This document shows positions 26,645 to 36,158 of a DNA stretch of 64,000 bases, in pieces. Both the position numbers and the translations under genes were made by a program. The notes under the pieces were generated by a model. That model was not told where the DNA came from, made no database searches, and saw only the letters and a list, made by a program, of their open reading frames with translations. This DNA comes from Nostoc sp. FACHB-973. GTDB taxonomy: Bacteria > Cyanobacteriota > Cyanobacteriia > Cyanobacteriales > Nostocaceae. Positions within the stretch are counted from its first letter, which is position 1. Every line of letters begins with the position of its first letter. The stretch is taken from assembly GCF_014698115.1 (NCBI RefSeq), contig NZ_JACJSJ010000004.1, forward strand, positions 106,167-170,166, given 5' to 3'.

Positions 26645-26705
26645 CTAACTATCCTTATTCACAATTTTTTGCTAACTTGCAATTCTCACGATCATTACTC
26701 GACAC

Positions 26706-26740
26706 ACCCAAGCTCATAATGGGCTTGGGTAAATTTTTAG
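26706..26740 (+). terminator. Likely terminator after the sugar transferase gene
   Basis: ACCCAAGC (26706-26713) pairs with GCTTGGGT (26723-26730), followed by AAATTTTTAG. It begins about 60 bp after the stop codon. Confidence 0.6.
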
Positions 26741-26779
26741 TTAATTTTACATTTTATATACAGCGTATTTCAGGTAAAT

Positions 26780-26836
26780 GAGGTACACAGATAGGGGCGC
26801 ACAGCTGTGCGCCCCTACGATTATCTGTACCTCACC
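26780..26836. repeat. Palindromic repeat, GGGGCGCACAGCTGTGCGCCCC type
   Basis: A 26-bp perfect palindrome (TAGGGGCGCACAGC and its complement) forms the tip of a longer imperfect hairpin. The outer arms GAGGTAC...AGAT and ATCTGTACCTC also pair. It belongs to the palindrome family found at 31260, 38948, 52361, 53341 and 60441. Confidence 0.85.
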
Positions 26837-27026
26837 AACTTGCAATCTGCTGTAAATCGTGTGATTGACTGCGATCGCCAACAAAAAACCCGTGACCAAG
26901 CCCCGTTAGGGCGGGAGTAGGGAGTCGGGAGTAGGGAAAAAAATAGCGACCACAAGCACCGGGATACAAGCCCCGTCTTTTTAAGACGATTGCATTGGTC
27001 GGGGTCTCAAGCCCCGTTCAATGCTG

Positions 27027-27064
<38 letters not shown>

Positions 27065-27100
27065 TTGTTGACCGATCGCAAATCAGATAGAATTGCTACA

Positions 27101-28126
27101 TTATCGCCGATATTCATCCCCACAATCGCCGATTAGCTGATATAAATCCCGTGATTGGCGAGAGACAGCATTGATGCGATCGCCATCGTCACCATCTAAG
27201 CTAAAATTAAAGACTTTGGCGTTATCTTCTATATGTTCAGATACACCAAGTCTGGCACCAACTATTACACCTCCCACAGTTGGGCGGTCTAAAATGTAAC
27301 GTACTGCCACGTTGGCAATGCTTACCCCATGCTTATTTGCAATTTCCTTGAGGATAGCAAGCAACTCTTGAAATAATTGCCAACCACCCCAAGCATCGAT
27401 CATATTTTTGTATTTTTTCAAGCTAGCAGTAGCTAAATCAAATCCTCGTGGTTCTGGTTTCCCCAAGTAGTTTTCTGATAACAAACCACCGCAAACTGTA
27501 CCGTAAGTAAAAAGTTTGATATCATGCTGTTGACAAAATTCAATCATTTTCACTTCGGGACGGCGATCGACCAGTGAAAATTGTACTTGGTTAGAAACAA
27601 TTTTAATGCCTGCTTCGGTAATAATTTTTAAGTGTTCCGTGTCAAAATTAGTCAAAGCTAAATGCTTAATTTTGCCCTCTGTTTGCAGTTCTGCCATATA
27701 TTTGAGGGCATCTAGATAATTTTGATCTCGATATTCCCACCAATGGAATTGCATCAAATCTAATGATTGCACATTCATCCTTCTTAGGGAAATATCAATA
27801 TTTTCCTCGACGAATTTTTTGGTCATTTTTCCAGGACGAGGTACCCATTTTGTAAAGGCTTGTACTTGGGATAAAGCATCTTTGCCACGGGTATCAATTA
27901 ATTGACAGCGAAACTCACCAATAAAATCTTCTGCGGGGCCGTAATGATCTGCTAAATCCCAAGTGGTAAAGCCTGCATCCAAATATTTGAACATACTATC
28001 AATGGCAGCTTGGGGATTAATGCGTCCGTGTGCGCCAGAGACTTGCCACATTCCATTTAATATGCGGGAAATGTTTAAATCAGGAGTGAATTGGAGACGA
28101 CTAGCTGCGGGTAAGTTCATTTTCAA
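27101..28126 (-). CDS. Aldo/keto reductase
   Basis: A 341-residue (beta/alpha)8 NADPH-dependent oxidoreductase. Visible family elements are FTTWDLADHYGPAEDFIGEF with the catalytic Asp and Tyr, a Lys in the FTKWVPRPGK region, MQFHWWEYRDQNYLDAL, and the coenzyme loop with IVGARLGVSEHIEDN. The C-terminal helix is slightly longer than in short family members. The substrate is unknown. A c6-type cytochrome gene lies 20 bp upstream on the same strand, so they may be co-transcribed. Confidence 0.88.
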   Translation of the reverse strand: MKMNLPAASRLQFTPDLNISRILNGMWQVSGAHGRINPQAAIDSMFKYLDAGFTTWDLADHYGPAEDFIGEFRCQLIDTRGKDALSQVQAFTKWVPRPGKMTKKFVEENIDISLRRMNVQSLDLMQFHWWEYRDQNYLDALKYMAELQTEGKIKHLALTNFDTEHLKIITEAGIKIVSNQVQFSLVDRRPEVKMIEFCQQHDIKLFTYGTVCGGLLSENYLGKPEPRGFDLATASLKKYKNMIDAWGGWQLFQELLAILKEIANKHGVSIANVAVRYILDRPTVGGVIVGARLGVSEHIEDNAKVFNFSLDGDDGDRINAVSRQSRDLYQLIGDCGDEYRR

Positions 28127-28146
28127 GTTAGGAGTGATAAGTTATT

Positions 28147-28482
28147 TTAACGCCAGCCTTTTTCAGCTTGTTCAATAACATAAGCAGCAACATCTTGAAT
28201 TTGCTGTTCGCTGAGGCGGTCTTTGTAGGCTGACATATTACTTTTACCATTGGTAACTATCGATATAACTGCCTCTATTGAATCCATACCATATTTCTTG
28301 AGCGCTTGCTTTTTTAGGTTTTTACCCCGCCTAACTATGTTACCACCATTAATATGACAACCAGCACAATGAACGCTGAATATTTGTTCACCATTAACTG
28401 TGTCTGCTGCATTAGCTGGTAACGTAAAAGTACTTATTAATAATAGAAAAGTTACTAATACCAACGTTAGGATTTTTTTCAC
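28147..28482 (-). CDS. petJ: Cytochrome c6 (soluble c-type cytochrome)
   Basis: A 111-residue precursor. Residues 1-25 are a Sec signal peptide ending ANA|AD. The haem motif C39-A-G-C42-H43 is followed by N-G-G, and the axial Met is about 83 in GKSNMSAYKDRL. The C-terminus AAYVIEQAEKGWR is typical of cytochrome c6, the lumenal carrier between cytochrome b6f and photosystem I. It starts at GTG 28482 after a GGAG. The basic stretch RRGKNLKKQALKKYG near the haem is unusual enough that a c6-like paralogue cannot be excluded. Confidence 0.85.
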   Translation of the reverse strand: MKKILTLVLVTFLLLISTFTLPANAADTVNGEQIFSVHCAGCHINGGNIVRRGKNLKKQALKKYGMDSIEAVISIVTNGKSNMSAYKDRLSEQQIQDVAAYVIEQAEKGWR

Positions 28483-28614
28483 TCAACTTCTCCGGATTTT
28501 CAAATACTGGTTACAAAAATCAGTGTCATCACAAATGCAGTCAATTTAAATGCATACACAAACTAAGTCTCAAAGCTAGAGATCAAATTTGTTTTGCTTC
28601 TGAATTATGTTATG

Positions 28615-28839
28615 TTACAGAGATTCAAAATCAGATGTAAATCCAGCAAAATTTGCACAATCTTCCTGAAAAGCTTCGGCATCGCTAACATCTTCAATTT
28701 TATATGACATGATGCGGGTGCCGTCGGGCATTTTTTTGGAACCGATTAATTCACCTTGATATTTTTCGGCGATCGCCTTAAATTCAGTACCATAAACCTT
28801 CCAAGCATCACCAGAACAAGTAATATTCACTCGCCACAT
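28615..28839 (-). CDS. Small conserved-type hypothetical protein, 74 aa
   Basis: A short soluble protein with a ferredoxin-like alternation of strands and helices (WRVNITCSGDAWKVYGTEFK, then GTRIMSYKIEDVSDAEAFQE). I recognise no domain. The ATG at 28839 is the only sensible start. It lies 130 bp upstream of the cytochrome gene on the same strand. Confidence 0.65.
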   Translation of the reverse strand: MWRVNITCSGDAWKVYGTEFKAIAEKYQGELIGSKKMPDGTRIMSYKIEDVSDAEAFQEDCANFAGFTSDFESL

Positions 28840-29018
28840 ATTTGATTCTCAATTACTACCAGCAAATATTTATCATCTCACAAATAGGCAACACTTCTTT
28901 GGGTTTGTGACTTTCTATCTAAAGGAAGTGCCTAGCCAAATAAGTCCACGCCATAATGAGTATGTAGAGCCATGTTTAGAAATTTTTATTCCAATTAGTA
29001 AAATCTCCAGAGTTGAAA

Positions 29019-29819
29019 ATGCCTAACAATATCAAACAACAAATTCAAACAGACTTGCAACAAGCTAAAGAAACTGGACAATTAAGAACCGAACGGATTC
29101 GAGAAATTGTCAAATCCGCTGTTTCTCAAGTAGCCTCAGAGTTCAAACAAGGTTCTAGTGACATTCGTAACCTTGTTAAAGATGCCGTTTCCGCTGTGAT
29201 TGAAAACTTCCAAGAAAAAGGGAGCGAACTCAAAGATGAAGTGACAGCTTCCATTGAAGGAGCCTTGGAAGGAATTAATAGTAAAAGACACGAATCTATT
29301 GTTAAAACCCAGGCAGATATCAAGCGCTTACAGGCTCAATTGGATGGCGAAGAAGAACAACTCCAGCAAGAAGTTGATGTAATTTTGGCAGAAATTGAAG
29401 AAACTGGTAAGGAAAAACCTGCTAGTACTAAAACTGCAATTGATTCTGCTGTTAATGCCATTAAAGATAGTGAAGAAGTGGCATTGTTAAAGAAACGTTA
29501 CGCACAACTACAAGCACAGCTAGCCATTGTTCGAGCGAATATGGCTGCACGCTATGGTGGGCGTTCTATGGAGGTTCAAGATTATCTAGATGAGGCGAAA
29601 CACTGGTATAATCAAGCTCGTCCTCAAGCCGAATCTCTTGCTGTACAGGTAGAACAAAAGCGATCGCAGTTGGAAGATAAACTAGGTGAAGCAGGTACAT
29701 CTTTGGCCAGAAAAGAGTATCAGATAAAACAAACCTTGAGAGAGTTACTGTTAACTGCGGCTGACTTGTTCAAAGATAAGGAACCTGCTGATAAAGAGCG
29801 GGAAACTATTCATAAATAG
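29019..29819 (+). CDS. Coiled-coil helical protein, about 266 aa
   Basis: Almost entirely alpha-helical. The N-terminal third has repeated amphipathic segments (RIREIVKSAVSQVASEFKQG and NLVKDAVSAVIENFQEKGSE). A strongly charged coiled coil follows (TQADIKRLQAQLDGEEEQLQ). Proteins of this kind in cyanobacteria are often called histidine kinases, but no kinase motif is present. It resembles apolipoprotein- or LEA-like helical proteins. I prefer ATG 29019; a TTG at 29013 adds two residues. Function unknown. Confidence 0.75.
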   Translation: MPNNIKQQIQTDLQQAKETGQLRTERIREIVKSAVSQVASEFKQGSSDIRNLVKDAVSAVIENFQEKGSELKDEVTASIEGALEGINSKRHESIVKTQADIKRLQAQLDGEEEQLQQEVDVILAEIEETGKEKPASTKTAIDSAVNAIKDSEEVALLKKRYAQLQAQLAIVRANMAARYGGRSMEVQDYLDEAKHWYNQARPQAESLAVQVEQKRSQLEDKLGEAGTSLARKEYQIKQTLRELLLTAADLFKDKEPADKERETIHK

Positions 29820-30387
29820 ATAGATATAGTATTTATCTATTAACTCATTGTTGGTGGGGTGCGTTAGCCTTTTAACGCACCTCTTAATTTAGGCAATCGA
29901 CCACGCGGTAGGGGCACAGCAATGCTCATACGTGTCAACTTAAGCCTGGGCGAATGGAATTCGCGGCTACACAAACAAAGTCCGCCTGCGCGGACTAAGA
30001 GAAAATTAATGTTTTTAACCCGCGCAGGCGGGTTTCGTCTGTGTAGACGCGGTTTCTAACCGCCCTTTTAACGTTAAGTTGACACCAATGAGCATTGCTG
30101 TGCCCCTACAAAATAAATATGTGGTTCAAATGCATGGAAACTACTATAAATTTTTGTATTTTTGACATTCATAGAGATTGCTTTACCAACATACAGCAGT
30201 TCCCGGTGTTATGAGGTACGTTCTCAGTCGTGAAAGGATACAGGAGATAGCGGGGAATGGGGAAAAAACTGTACTTCATAACAGCAGGAAGCGCTGTATT
30301 TGTATCATTATTGAAAGGAAATGGTGCCTTAGACTTTAGCCTAAGGCACCCTACTTCAGATTGCCTAAAATTAATCTCACGTATTAG
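29820..30387. other. Repeat-filled gap
   Basis: About 570 bp without a gene. It contains a TGCGTTAGCCTTTTAACGCA hairpin (about 29861-29880), the nested inverted-repeat element at 29909-30108, a GTGGTTCAAATGCATGGAAA repeat end (about 30122-30150) and a TTTGTATCATTATTGAAAGG repeat near 30300. Confidence 0.75.
29909..30108. repeat. Nested inverted-repeat element with GTGTCAACTTAA ends
   Basis: Outer arms GGTAGGGGCACAGCAATG and CATTGCTGTGCCCCTAC enclose an inner pair, CGTGTCAACTTAA (29931-29943) and TTAAGTTGACACC (30074-30086). The core differs from the other two copies and is a separate cyanobacterial hairpin repeat (GTCCGCCTGCGCGGAC and CCCGCGCAGGCGGG arms). Confidence 0.8.
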
Positions 30388-30579
30388 TTAGTAAATACGT
30401 CCTTCTCGACTAAGTTGTTCGTCATACTTGGCAATAACCCAAATCGCATGAATACTACCGGGAAGCCAACCGAGAAGTGTGAGCAAAATGTTAATAATCA
30501 ATGTTGGACCAACTCCAACTGTCAAGAAAACGCCTAAAGGAGGCACTAACAAACCTAGAAGATAACGAACTAATTTCAT
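30388..30579 (-). CDS. YqaE/Pmp3 family small membrane protein
   Basis: A 63-residue protein with two hydrophobic helices and the conserved LLVPPLGVFLTVGVGPTLII pattern, followed by LLTLLGWLPGSIHAIWVI, which defines the UPF0057/PMP3/YqaE family. Members are stress-linked plasma-membrane peptides. No operon partner is adjacent. Confidence 0.9.
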   Translation of the reverse strand: MKLVRYLLGLLVPPLGVFLTVGVGPTLIINILLTLLGWLPGSIHAIWVIAKYDEQLSREGRIY

Positions 30580-30725
30580 GATGTTGTTACAAGTGTGTGA
30601 ATTTGTTTACTTACATTCTCTGGAAGATACTGCATTAAGAAATCCATCTAATGAGTTATCTTAATTGGGAGATTTGATTTGGAGTAGAGATGTGAGGACA
30701 TTAGCATTTCTACTCCGGCTGATAC

Positions 30726-31124
30726 TTATCTAGAGGGTAATTCACCTTGGTTCTTGACACTTCCACTGCTGGTTAAAAGGTTTCTTTCAACAAAGTAGTT
30801 GTTAATCAAGGTGTTAGCAAAAGATAGAATCACAGGACCGAGAATAAAACCGATAAGTCCGTGAACTGAGAACCCAGGAACTAGCGCCGCTGCTAACCAG
30901 AAGCAAAAACCGTTGATGATGAGGGAAAATGCTCCAAATGTTAAAAAGTTGAGTGGTAGGGAAAGTGTAGAAAGAATCGGCTTAAGTGAACCGTTAATTA
31001 AACCAATTACGAAAGCGGCAATTAAAGCTGCGGGAAAATTAGCAATATCAACATCTGGAACAATTAAATCAACAATTAACAAACTTAAAGCTGTAGCTAG
31101 GGCAGTTAAAAATGGTGTCAACAT
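30726..31124 (-). CDS. Phage holin family 4 superfamily (YvlD-like) membrane protein
   Basis: A 132-residue protein with four predicted membrane helices. Hallmarks are the N-terminal pattern LTALATALSLLIVDLIVPDV, the conserved AFVIGLINGSLKPILSTLSL and the LPLNFLTFGAFSLIINGF block. The holin-like name is historical; chromosomal members are not lysis genes. Function in cyanobacteria is unknown. Confidence 0.88.
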   Translation of the reverse strand: MLTPFLTALATALSLLIVDLIVPDVDIANFPAALIAAFVIGLINGSLKPILSTLSLPLNFLTFGAFSLIINGFCFWLAAALVPGFSVHGLIGFILGPVILSFANTLINNYFVERNLLTSSGSVKNQGELPSR

Positions 31125-31259
31125 TGTTTTTACCTAATAAAGATTTTTTCTTTGAAACTTCTTATTTCATCTTCAACTAGGTGCTAGATTTTAACCTCTC
31201 TTGAAAGATAGAATTTACTTCTATCGTTAGGTCGAATCTTCTTACTATATATCTAACAG

Positions 31260-31287
31260 GTAGGGACGCACAGCTATGCGTCCCTAC
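31260..31287. repeat. GTAGGGACGCACAGCTATGCGTCCCTAC palindrome family member
   Basis: A 28-bp near-perfect palindrome with the left arm GTAGGGACGCA. It lies between the downstream end of the ferredoxin gene and the upstream side of the holin-like gene and could act as a terminator on either strand. Confidence 0.8.
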
Positions 31288-31369
31288 AGTGTAATGTTTT
31301 TCGAGTAGTGTTACATTTATTGAACACACCTGAAAAATTTAAGATTTATTTAATATCACAAGGTAACAA

Positions 31370-31711
31370 TCACTCAGATTTTTCCGACTCAGGCTTATAG
31401 TAAAGGGCTGATTTATATAAGACTTGTTCTTGATGGGTTTCTAAAATACAATCAGACAAGGGATAAGTTACACAAGTCACTACATAACCAGCCTGTATTT
31501 CACTGGAACGAAGAAATTTTTGCTCACTTTGATCTATTTCACCGCTGACAAGTTTGGCGATACAGGCAGAACATTCGCCTTGTTTGCACCCAGATGGGAG
31601 GCGGATATGAGCATCTTCGGCTATATCCAGAATATATTGATCGTCTGGTACTTGAATGGTGCAATCTAATCCCAGACTAGCATTGATGAGTCGCACTTGA
31701 TAAACTGCCAT
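31370..31711 (-). CDS. 2Fe-2S plant-type ferredoxin
   Basis: A 113-residue ferredoxin with cluster ligands Cys42, Cys47, Cys50 (GCKQGECSACIAKLVSGEID) and Cys80 (VVTCVTYP). The sequence differs from photosynthetic PetF and carries a C-terminal extension ending YYKPESEKSE, so it is one of the accessory ferredoxins. It starts 14 bp after the tex stop and is probably co-transcribed with tex. Confidence 0.9.
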   Translation of the reverse strand: MAVYQVRLINASLGLDCTIQVPDDQYILDIAEDAHIRLPSGCKQGECSACIAKLVSGEIDQSEQKFLRSSEIQAGYVVTCVTYPLSDCILETHQEQVLYKSALYYKPESEKSE

Positions 31712-31725
31712 CTGCTATTTCTAAA

Positions 31726-33885
31726 TTATTGCTTAACTGCTTTCATCGACAAACTAATTCGCTTTAATTTCTCGTTGACTTCTAGTACCCGGACTTTGAC
31801 AACTTGTCCTACCTTGACAACTTTCTGGGGGTCGTCTACGAATCTATCAGCAAGTTGGGAGATATGCACCAAACCATCTTGATGTACGCCGATATCGACA
31901 AATGCACCGAAGTTGGCGACATTAGTAATCATTCCCTCTAGTTCCATTCCCTCCTTTAAGTCGGTAATTTCTTTGATTCCTTCTTTAAAGGTGGCGTACT
32001 TAAACTCAGCACGGGGGTCTCTACCTGGTTTTTCCAGTTCGCTGAGGATATCCCGCAGTGTTGGTTCGCCGACGGTATCGGTTACGTATTTTTTCAGATT
32101 GGTTTTTTTGAGTTTTTCGGCAATTTGTGTCACCTGATTTAATGGCACATTTAAATCAGATGCGATCGCTTCTACTACAGAATAACTCTCTGGATGCACT
32201 GCTGTATTATCTAATGGGTTCTCACCACCGCGAATTCGCAGAAAACCCGCTGCTTGTTCAAAGGCTTTTGGTCCTAATTTGGGAACTTTCAACAGTTGGC
32301 GGCGATTTTTAAAGGCTCCGTTCTGGTTGCGATGGGCGACAATATTATTGGCGACTGTTGGGGTAATTCCAGAGACAGAAGTGAGAAGTTCTTTGGAGGC
32401 GGTGTTTAAGTCTACACCTACGTAGTTAACGCAGCTTTCTACGGTTTCATCCAATTTCTTTTTCAACAACTTCTGATCGACATCGTGCTGATATTGTCCC
32501 ACACCAATGGATTTAGGATCGATTTTCACCAGTTCCGCCAAGGGGTCTTGCAAACGTCGGCCGATACTAATTGCGCCACGCACGGTAATATCTAAGTCAG
32601 GAAACTCTTCCAACGCCACTTTACTCGCAGAATATATAGATGCACCAGACTCATTCACCATCACCTTAACTGGTTTGCGTTCTATAGTTTGTAAGACTTG
32701 TGAGACAAACTCCTCTGTCTCGCGGGACGCTGTACCGTTACCAATGGCGATTAACTCAATTTTGTACTTTTCAATCAGATTTTTGATTGTTTGTGCAGCT
32801 TTGAGTCGTTGTTCAGTGGCTTGGTGAGGAAATACCGCTTGGTATTCCAAAAATTTGCCCGTTTGGTCGAGTACTACAACTTTACACCCAGTTCTAAATC
32901 CAGGGTCTATGGCTAGGGTTGGTTTCATCCCTGCTGGTGCAGATAACAGCAACTCCCGCAGATTTGCTTCAAATGTCTTGATTGATTCCATGTCTGCGTA
33001 AACTTTTTTCTGGGAAATTACCTCCCCCATTAGAGAGACTTTCATTAAACGGTTGAATGCATCCTTCAACATCGCCTGATAAAAATCCCGAATTGTCCGG
33101 ACTTTGGTTTTAATTTCTTGGGACTCAAGATAATAAAGCACCGTATCTTCATCGAAAGCAATTTCAAAGCTTAATACTTTCTCCGCTTCACCCCGACACA
33201 ACGCCAGCATATTGTGGGGTGCAATATTTTTTACCTTTATTTGATAGTTACGGTACATCTCAAATTTGGTTGTACCTTCGGGGTAATCATCTTTGATGCG
33301 GGAGACAAACACCCCTTCTTCTAGGAAATAATCCCGGATATGTGCGCGTAGGTGAGCTTTTTCAGCCACTTCTTCCGCTAAGATGTCAGCAGCACCTTTG
33401 AGCGCTTCTTCTGCTGTTTTTACTCCCTGAGTTTCAGAAATATACTTAGCTGCTGCTTCTTCTAAGGAAGCTGTTATAGCATTTTTGACATTTAGCGACT
33501 TGATGAACTCCGCTAGGGGTTCGAGTCCTTTTTCCCTGGCGATGGTGGCGCGGGTGCGTCGCTTTGGTCGATAGGGTAAGTATAGATCCTCAAGTTCGGT
33601 TTTTTGTAAACAAGATGTGATTTTCGCTTTGAGTTCGTCTGTAAGTTTACCTTGTTCGGCGATCGCATTTAAAATGAGAGATTTACGTTCTTCAAGTTCT
33701 GTTAAATAAGTATATCTATCGGCCAGATCACGAAGTTGCACTTCATTCATTTCGTTGGTGCGCTCTTTACGGTAACGTGCAATAAACGGAATCGTTGCAC
33801 CCTCAGCCAAAAGTTCTAGCGCGTTTTGCACCTGATGTGGTTTGAGGTCTAATTCAGTTGCCACTAATTGAGGAATGTTCAGCAT
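31726..33885 (-). CDS. tex: Tex family RNA-binding transcription accessory protein
   Basis: A 719-residue Tex protein with the full domain order: the helical Tex N-terminus (LEERKSLILNAIAEQGKLTD), a YqgF-like core (TLAIDPGFRTGCKVVVLDQT), helix-hairpin-helix DNA-binding repeats (LLTSVSGITPTVANNIVAHR) and a C-terminal S1 RNA-binding domain (ELEGMITNVANFGAFVDIGV). Tex proteins bind nucleic acid and influence transcription elongation. The ferredoxin gene follows immediately. Confidence 0.95.
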   Translation of the reverse strand: MLNIPQLVATELDLKPHQVQNALELLAEGATIPFIARYRKERTNEMNEVQLRDLADRYTYLTELEERKSLILNAIAEQGKLTDELKAKITSCLQKTELEDLYLPYRPKRRTRATIAREKGLEPLAEFIKSLNVKNAITASLEEAAAKYISETQGVKTAEEALKGAADILAEEVAEKAHLRAHIRDYFLEEGVFVSRIKDDYPEGTTKFEMYRNYQIKVKNIAPHNMLALCRGEAEKVLSFEIAFDEDTVLYYLESQEIKTKVRTIRDFYQAMLKDAFNRLMKVSLMGEVISQKKVYADMESIKTFEANLRELLLSAPAGMKPTLAIDPGFRTGCKVVVLDQTGKFLEYQAVFPHQATEQRLKAAQTIKNLIEKYKIELIAIGNGTASRETEEFVSQVLQTIERKPVKVMVNESGASIYSASKVALEEFPDLDITVRGAISIGRRLQDPLAELVKIDPKSIGVGQYQHDVDQKLLKKKLDETVESCVNYVGVDLNTASKELLTSVSGITPTVANNIVAHRNQNGAFKNRRQLLKVPKLGPKAFEQAAGFLRIRGGENPLDNTAVHPESYSVVEAIASDLNVPLNQVTQIAEKLKKTNLKKYVTDTVGEPTLRDILSELEKPGRDPRAEFKYATFKEGIKEITDLKEGMELEGMITNVANFGAFVDIGVHQDGLVHISQLADRFVDDPQKVVKVGQVVKVRVLEVNEKLKRISLSMKAVKQ

Positions 33886-34156
33886 CGAGTATTTCAGGTG
33901 AAAATCCTACTTCTAAAGGTAATATGCTAGATCGTTTTCCCGACACCAGCCCAAAGTTTTAAGCTAATTTACCAGATAATTATTGCTCAGATGTAAGGTG
34001 TAATATACGAAGTTGCGTAATCTTGAGTTTCTATAAGATTTATATCGACGGAATGTTGTGGCTAAAACCTTCTTAGATGTAAAATTAACCACAATTATAA
34101 AGATGATTTCAATTTTTTTATAAACACCACAATTTTTAGTCCATAGGTGATTGGCA

Positions 34157-34411
34157 ATGGCTTTGTTTTTCCTGATACCACTGTGTACTGCTTTAGCTAC
34201 TGGCTACTTGTTTAAACAGAGTACTGACGAAATTGCATATCTTGCGGGTGTTTTTGCAGCTATTAGCTTGATTTTAAGCCTAGTATTAGCACCCTGGCAG
34301 ATTCAGTTTGGATTGTTAATCATTGTCTTGACTATTACTAACAAGCTTTTGCAACAAAACGAATTTAAACAAACTCAAGTTAGACGAAAAGCACCCAGAG
34401 AAACTAAATGA
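34157..34411 (+). CDS. Small membrane protein, 84 aa
   Basis: The start at ATG 34157 is preceded by AGGTGA. Two or three hydrophobic helices (MALFFLIPLCTALATGYLFK, then ILSLVLAPWQIQFGLLIIVL) are followed by a basic tail (RRKAPRETK). I recognise no family. It stands alone between tex (divergent) and a long intergenic region. Confidence 0.65.
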   Translation: MALFFLIPLCTALATGYLFKQSTDEIAYLAGVFAAISLILSLVLAPWQIQFGLLIIVLTITNKLLQQNEFKQTQVRRKAPRETK

Positions 34412-35741
34412 TCTCAACATCAGGAATTAAAGTTTTCTCAATATTTATTCTAAAAATTGTATATTTTAATACAAACTAATTCCTTTCTTAGGCTGTTGTT
34501 GCAGTTAAAATTCTGCTTTAGTGAAGTAAAATCTAGGCTTTATAATTTGTTGAAACTCTGAAGTTAAAGTCGCACTTCTGCAAGTTTAGTACCGAAAAAC
34601 TGCTTTATAAATCTACAAAATTTCAGAAATAAAAATTTATATAGAAGAGACTGTCTATTTTATGAAGTTTTTGTTTAAGTGGATTTTCGGCAAATAAATT
34701 TTTGATAAAGTACGACGATAAATTTGCAACACGCTTTTCTCGTGGTATTCTAGTAAGTAATTACATGTAGTAATAACCTTTGAGAAACAACTCTAGTTAA
34801 AACTAGATGTAATCAACAAAAATCAACCAAGGGTAATACTTAAATAATGTAAAAGCAATTGAATTCAACTTCTGTAAGCTTTGATTATTTCAGCCGACGC
34901 TATTTTAAATTAACGCTTACTCTCATCAAATGCTCGATTTGGACATTGAGTAAATTTTCAGATAAAAGTGTAAAGCAATTAGTCTATTATCTTAAGGCTC
35001 TCTTTGAGGGTCAAGAAGGTCTTCTTAATTGCTGTGTTCCCATGTCTAAAGAGAGCTAGTACACCAATTCACCGATGTAGTTTCCAGTCTAGCTTACATG
35101 TATGTCTGTGAGTGAAAGCAACTCTGATATACACCGATAAATTAATAAATTTTCCCCTACAAAATTGAGGAAAATTATTAATTAAGGTAATTTCTGATGT
35201 GTAAGTTAATGTCTTGACGAGTTCGGTAGCGTGTTCAACAATATTTATACACCATGATACATGTAACTCATGAAACATCATGAATGGAGTAATAAGAATT
35301 TTATGAATCGATTTTTACTCGCTTAAATTTTAACAATGAATATTCTCTAAAAACTAAGCGATCGCGCATTGTTAAACTTTATCTACGGTAGAATTTATAT
35401 CAAAGTTCTTAAACTTTGTTGTGTGAGCATAGCGTGTGATATTTATCTAGATATTAGTTCTGGAATATAACTGTGTAGCTGCGATGAAATGGGACGTTAG
35501 CACGATATAACAACTACCCTACCTTCAAAGTCAATACTATTCAGTTGTTAACTCTCAGAAATTAGCTTCAATGGTCATTTTGATCTCAGTCCCTTCACCC
35601 TAACCTTCTTAATTTTTTTGTCTATTTACTGAAGTGGAAAGTCAAATTTTTGACAAGGTCTGACCGAGATCCAAAACTTTTAAAATGACAAATTATTACT
35701 ATCTGGTTTATACCGACTATTTCCATTGAGGTAAATGTATT
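34412..35741. other. Long A/T-rich intergenic region upstream of the transporter operon
   Basis: About 1.3 kb with no convincing gene. It holds a possible structured segment at 34997-35056 (outer stem GCTCTCTTT and AAAGAGAGC around an inner AAGAAG/CTTCTT stem). A second hairpin lies at about 35136-35187 (arms ending AAATTTTCC and GGAAAATT), and a single HIP1 site near 35360. The two short frames here (34859-35059 plus, 35069-35281 minus) look accidental. Confidence 0.55.
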
Positions 35742-36125
35742 ATGAAATCTATATTACAAATTTCACGCTTTCAAATAACTTCCTATGTCATCTTACTCGT
35801 AAGTGTTTTATTTAGTATTTCTGGACAATTGCTGATGAAGCACACCATGAGTAATAGTCATGAAGGATTATTTACTTGGGAATTTATTCAACAATTGACC
35901 TTATCTGTAACTGTTTATTGTTTAGCAATAGTAACTTGGATACTAGCTCTGCGAACAGTGAAATTGAGCATTGCTTACCCGGTAACCAGTTTAAACTACG
36001 TCGGTATACTTTTCGGTTCATATTATTTTTTTAATGAGGTGATTACACTAACTAGAATATTAGGAGTACTTACTATTTTTCTGGGTGTTCTTTTAGTAGT
36101 TATTCCCCTGAAAAGTTCTCAATGA
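35742..36125 (+). CDS. SMR/EamA-like small transporter, first of a pair
   Basis: A 127-residue protein with four membrane helices in the small multidrug resistance/EamA half-transporter pattern. SISGQLLMKHTMSN carries the first-helix Gly-Gln region, and TWILALRTVKLSIAYPVTSL carries the conserved 'aL...pls.AYpv' loop. Two unequal SMR-like proteins encoded in tandem, as here, resemble ArnE/ArnF-type polyprenyl-phosphate sugar flippases or paired EmrE-like exporters. The ATG at 35742 follows TTGAGGTAAATG-like sequence. The partner starts 33 bp downstream. Confidence 0.8.
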   Translation: MKSILQISRFQITSYVILLVSVLFSISGQLLMKHTMSNSHEGLFTWEFIQQLTLSVTVYCLAIVTWILALRTVKLSIAYPVTSLNYVGILFGSYYFFNEVITLTRILGVLTIFLGVLLVVIPLKSSQ

Positions 36126-36158
36126 ATTTATAGTTAATTCAATAAAAAATATTAACAA

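Noticed and set aside
26895..27020. Three CAAGCCCCGT fragments looked like a decayed CRISPR.
   Set aside because: Spacing is irregular, the repeats are short, and they match dispersed cyanobacterial repeat debris.
30726..31124. Prophage lysis gene suggested by the holin-family name.
   Set aside because: No phage genes are nearby, and the YvlD-like subgroup is a normal chromosomal membrane protein family.
34859..35059. A 66-codon plus-strand frame in the long intergenic region.
   Set aside because: It starts at TTG without a ribosome site, and its composition matches the A/T-rich surroundings.
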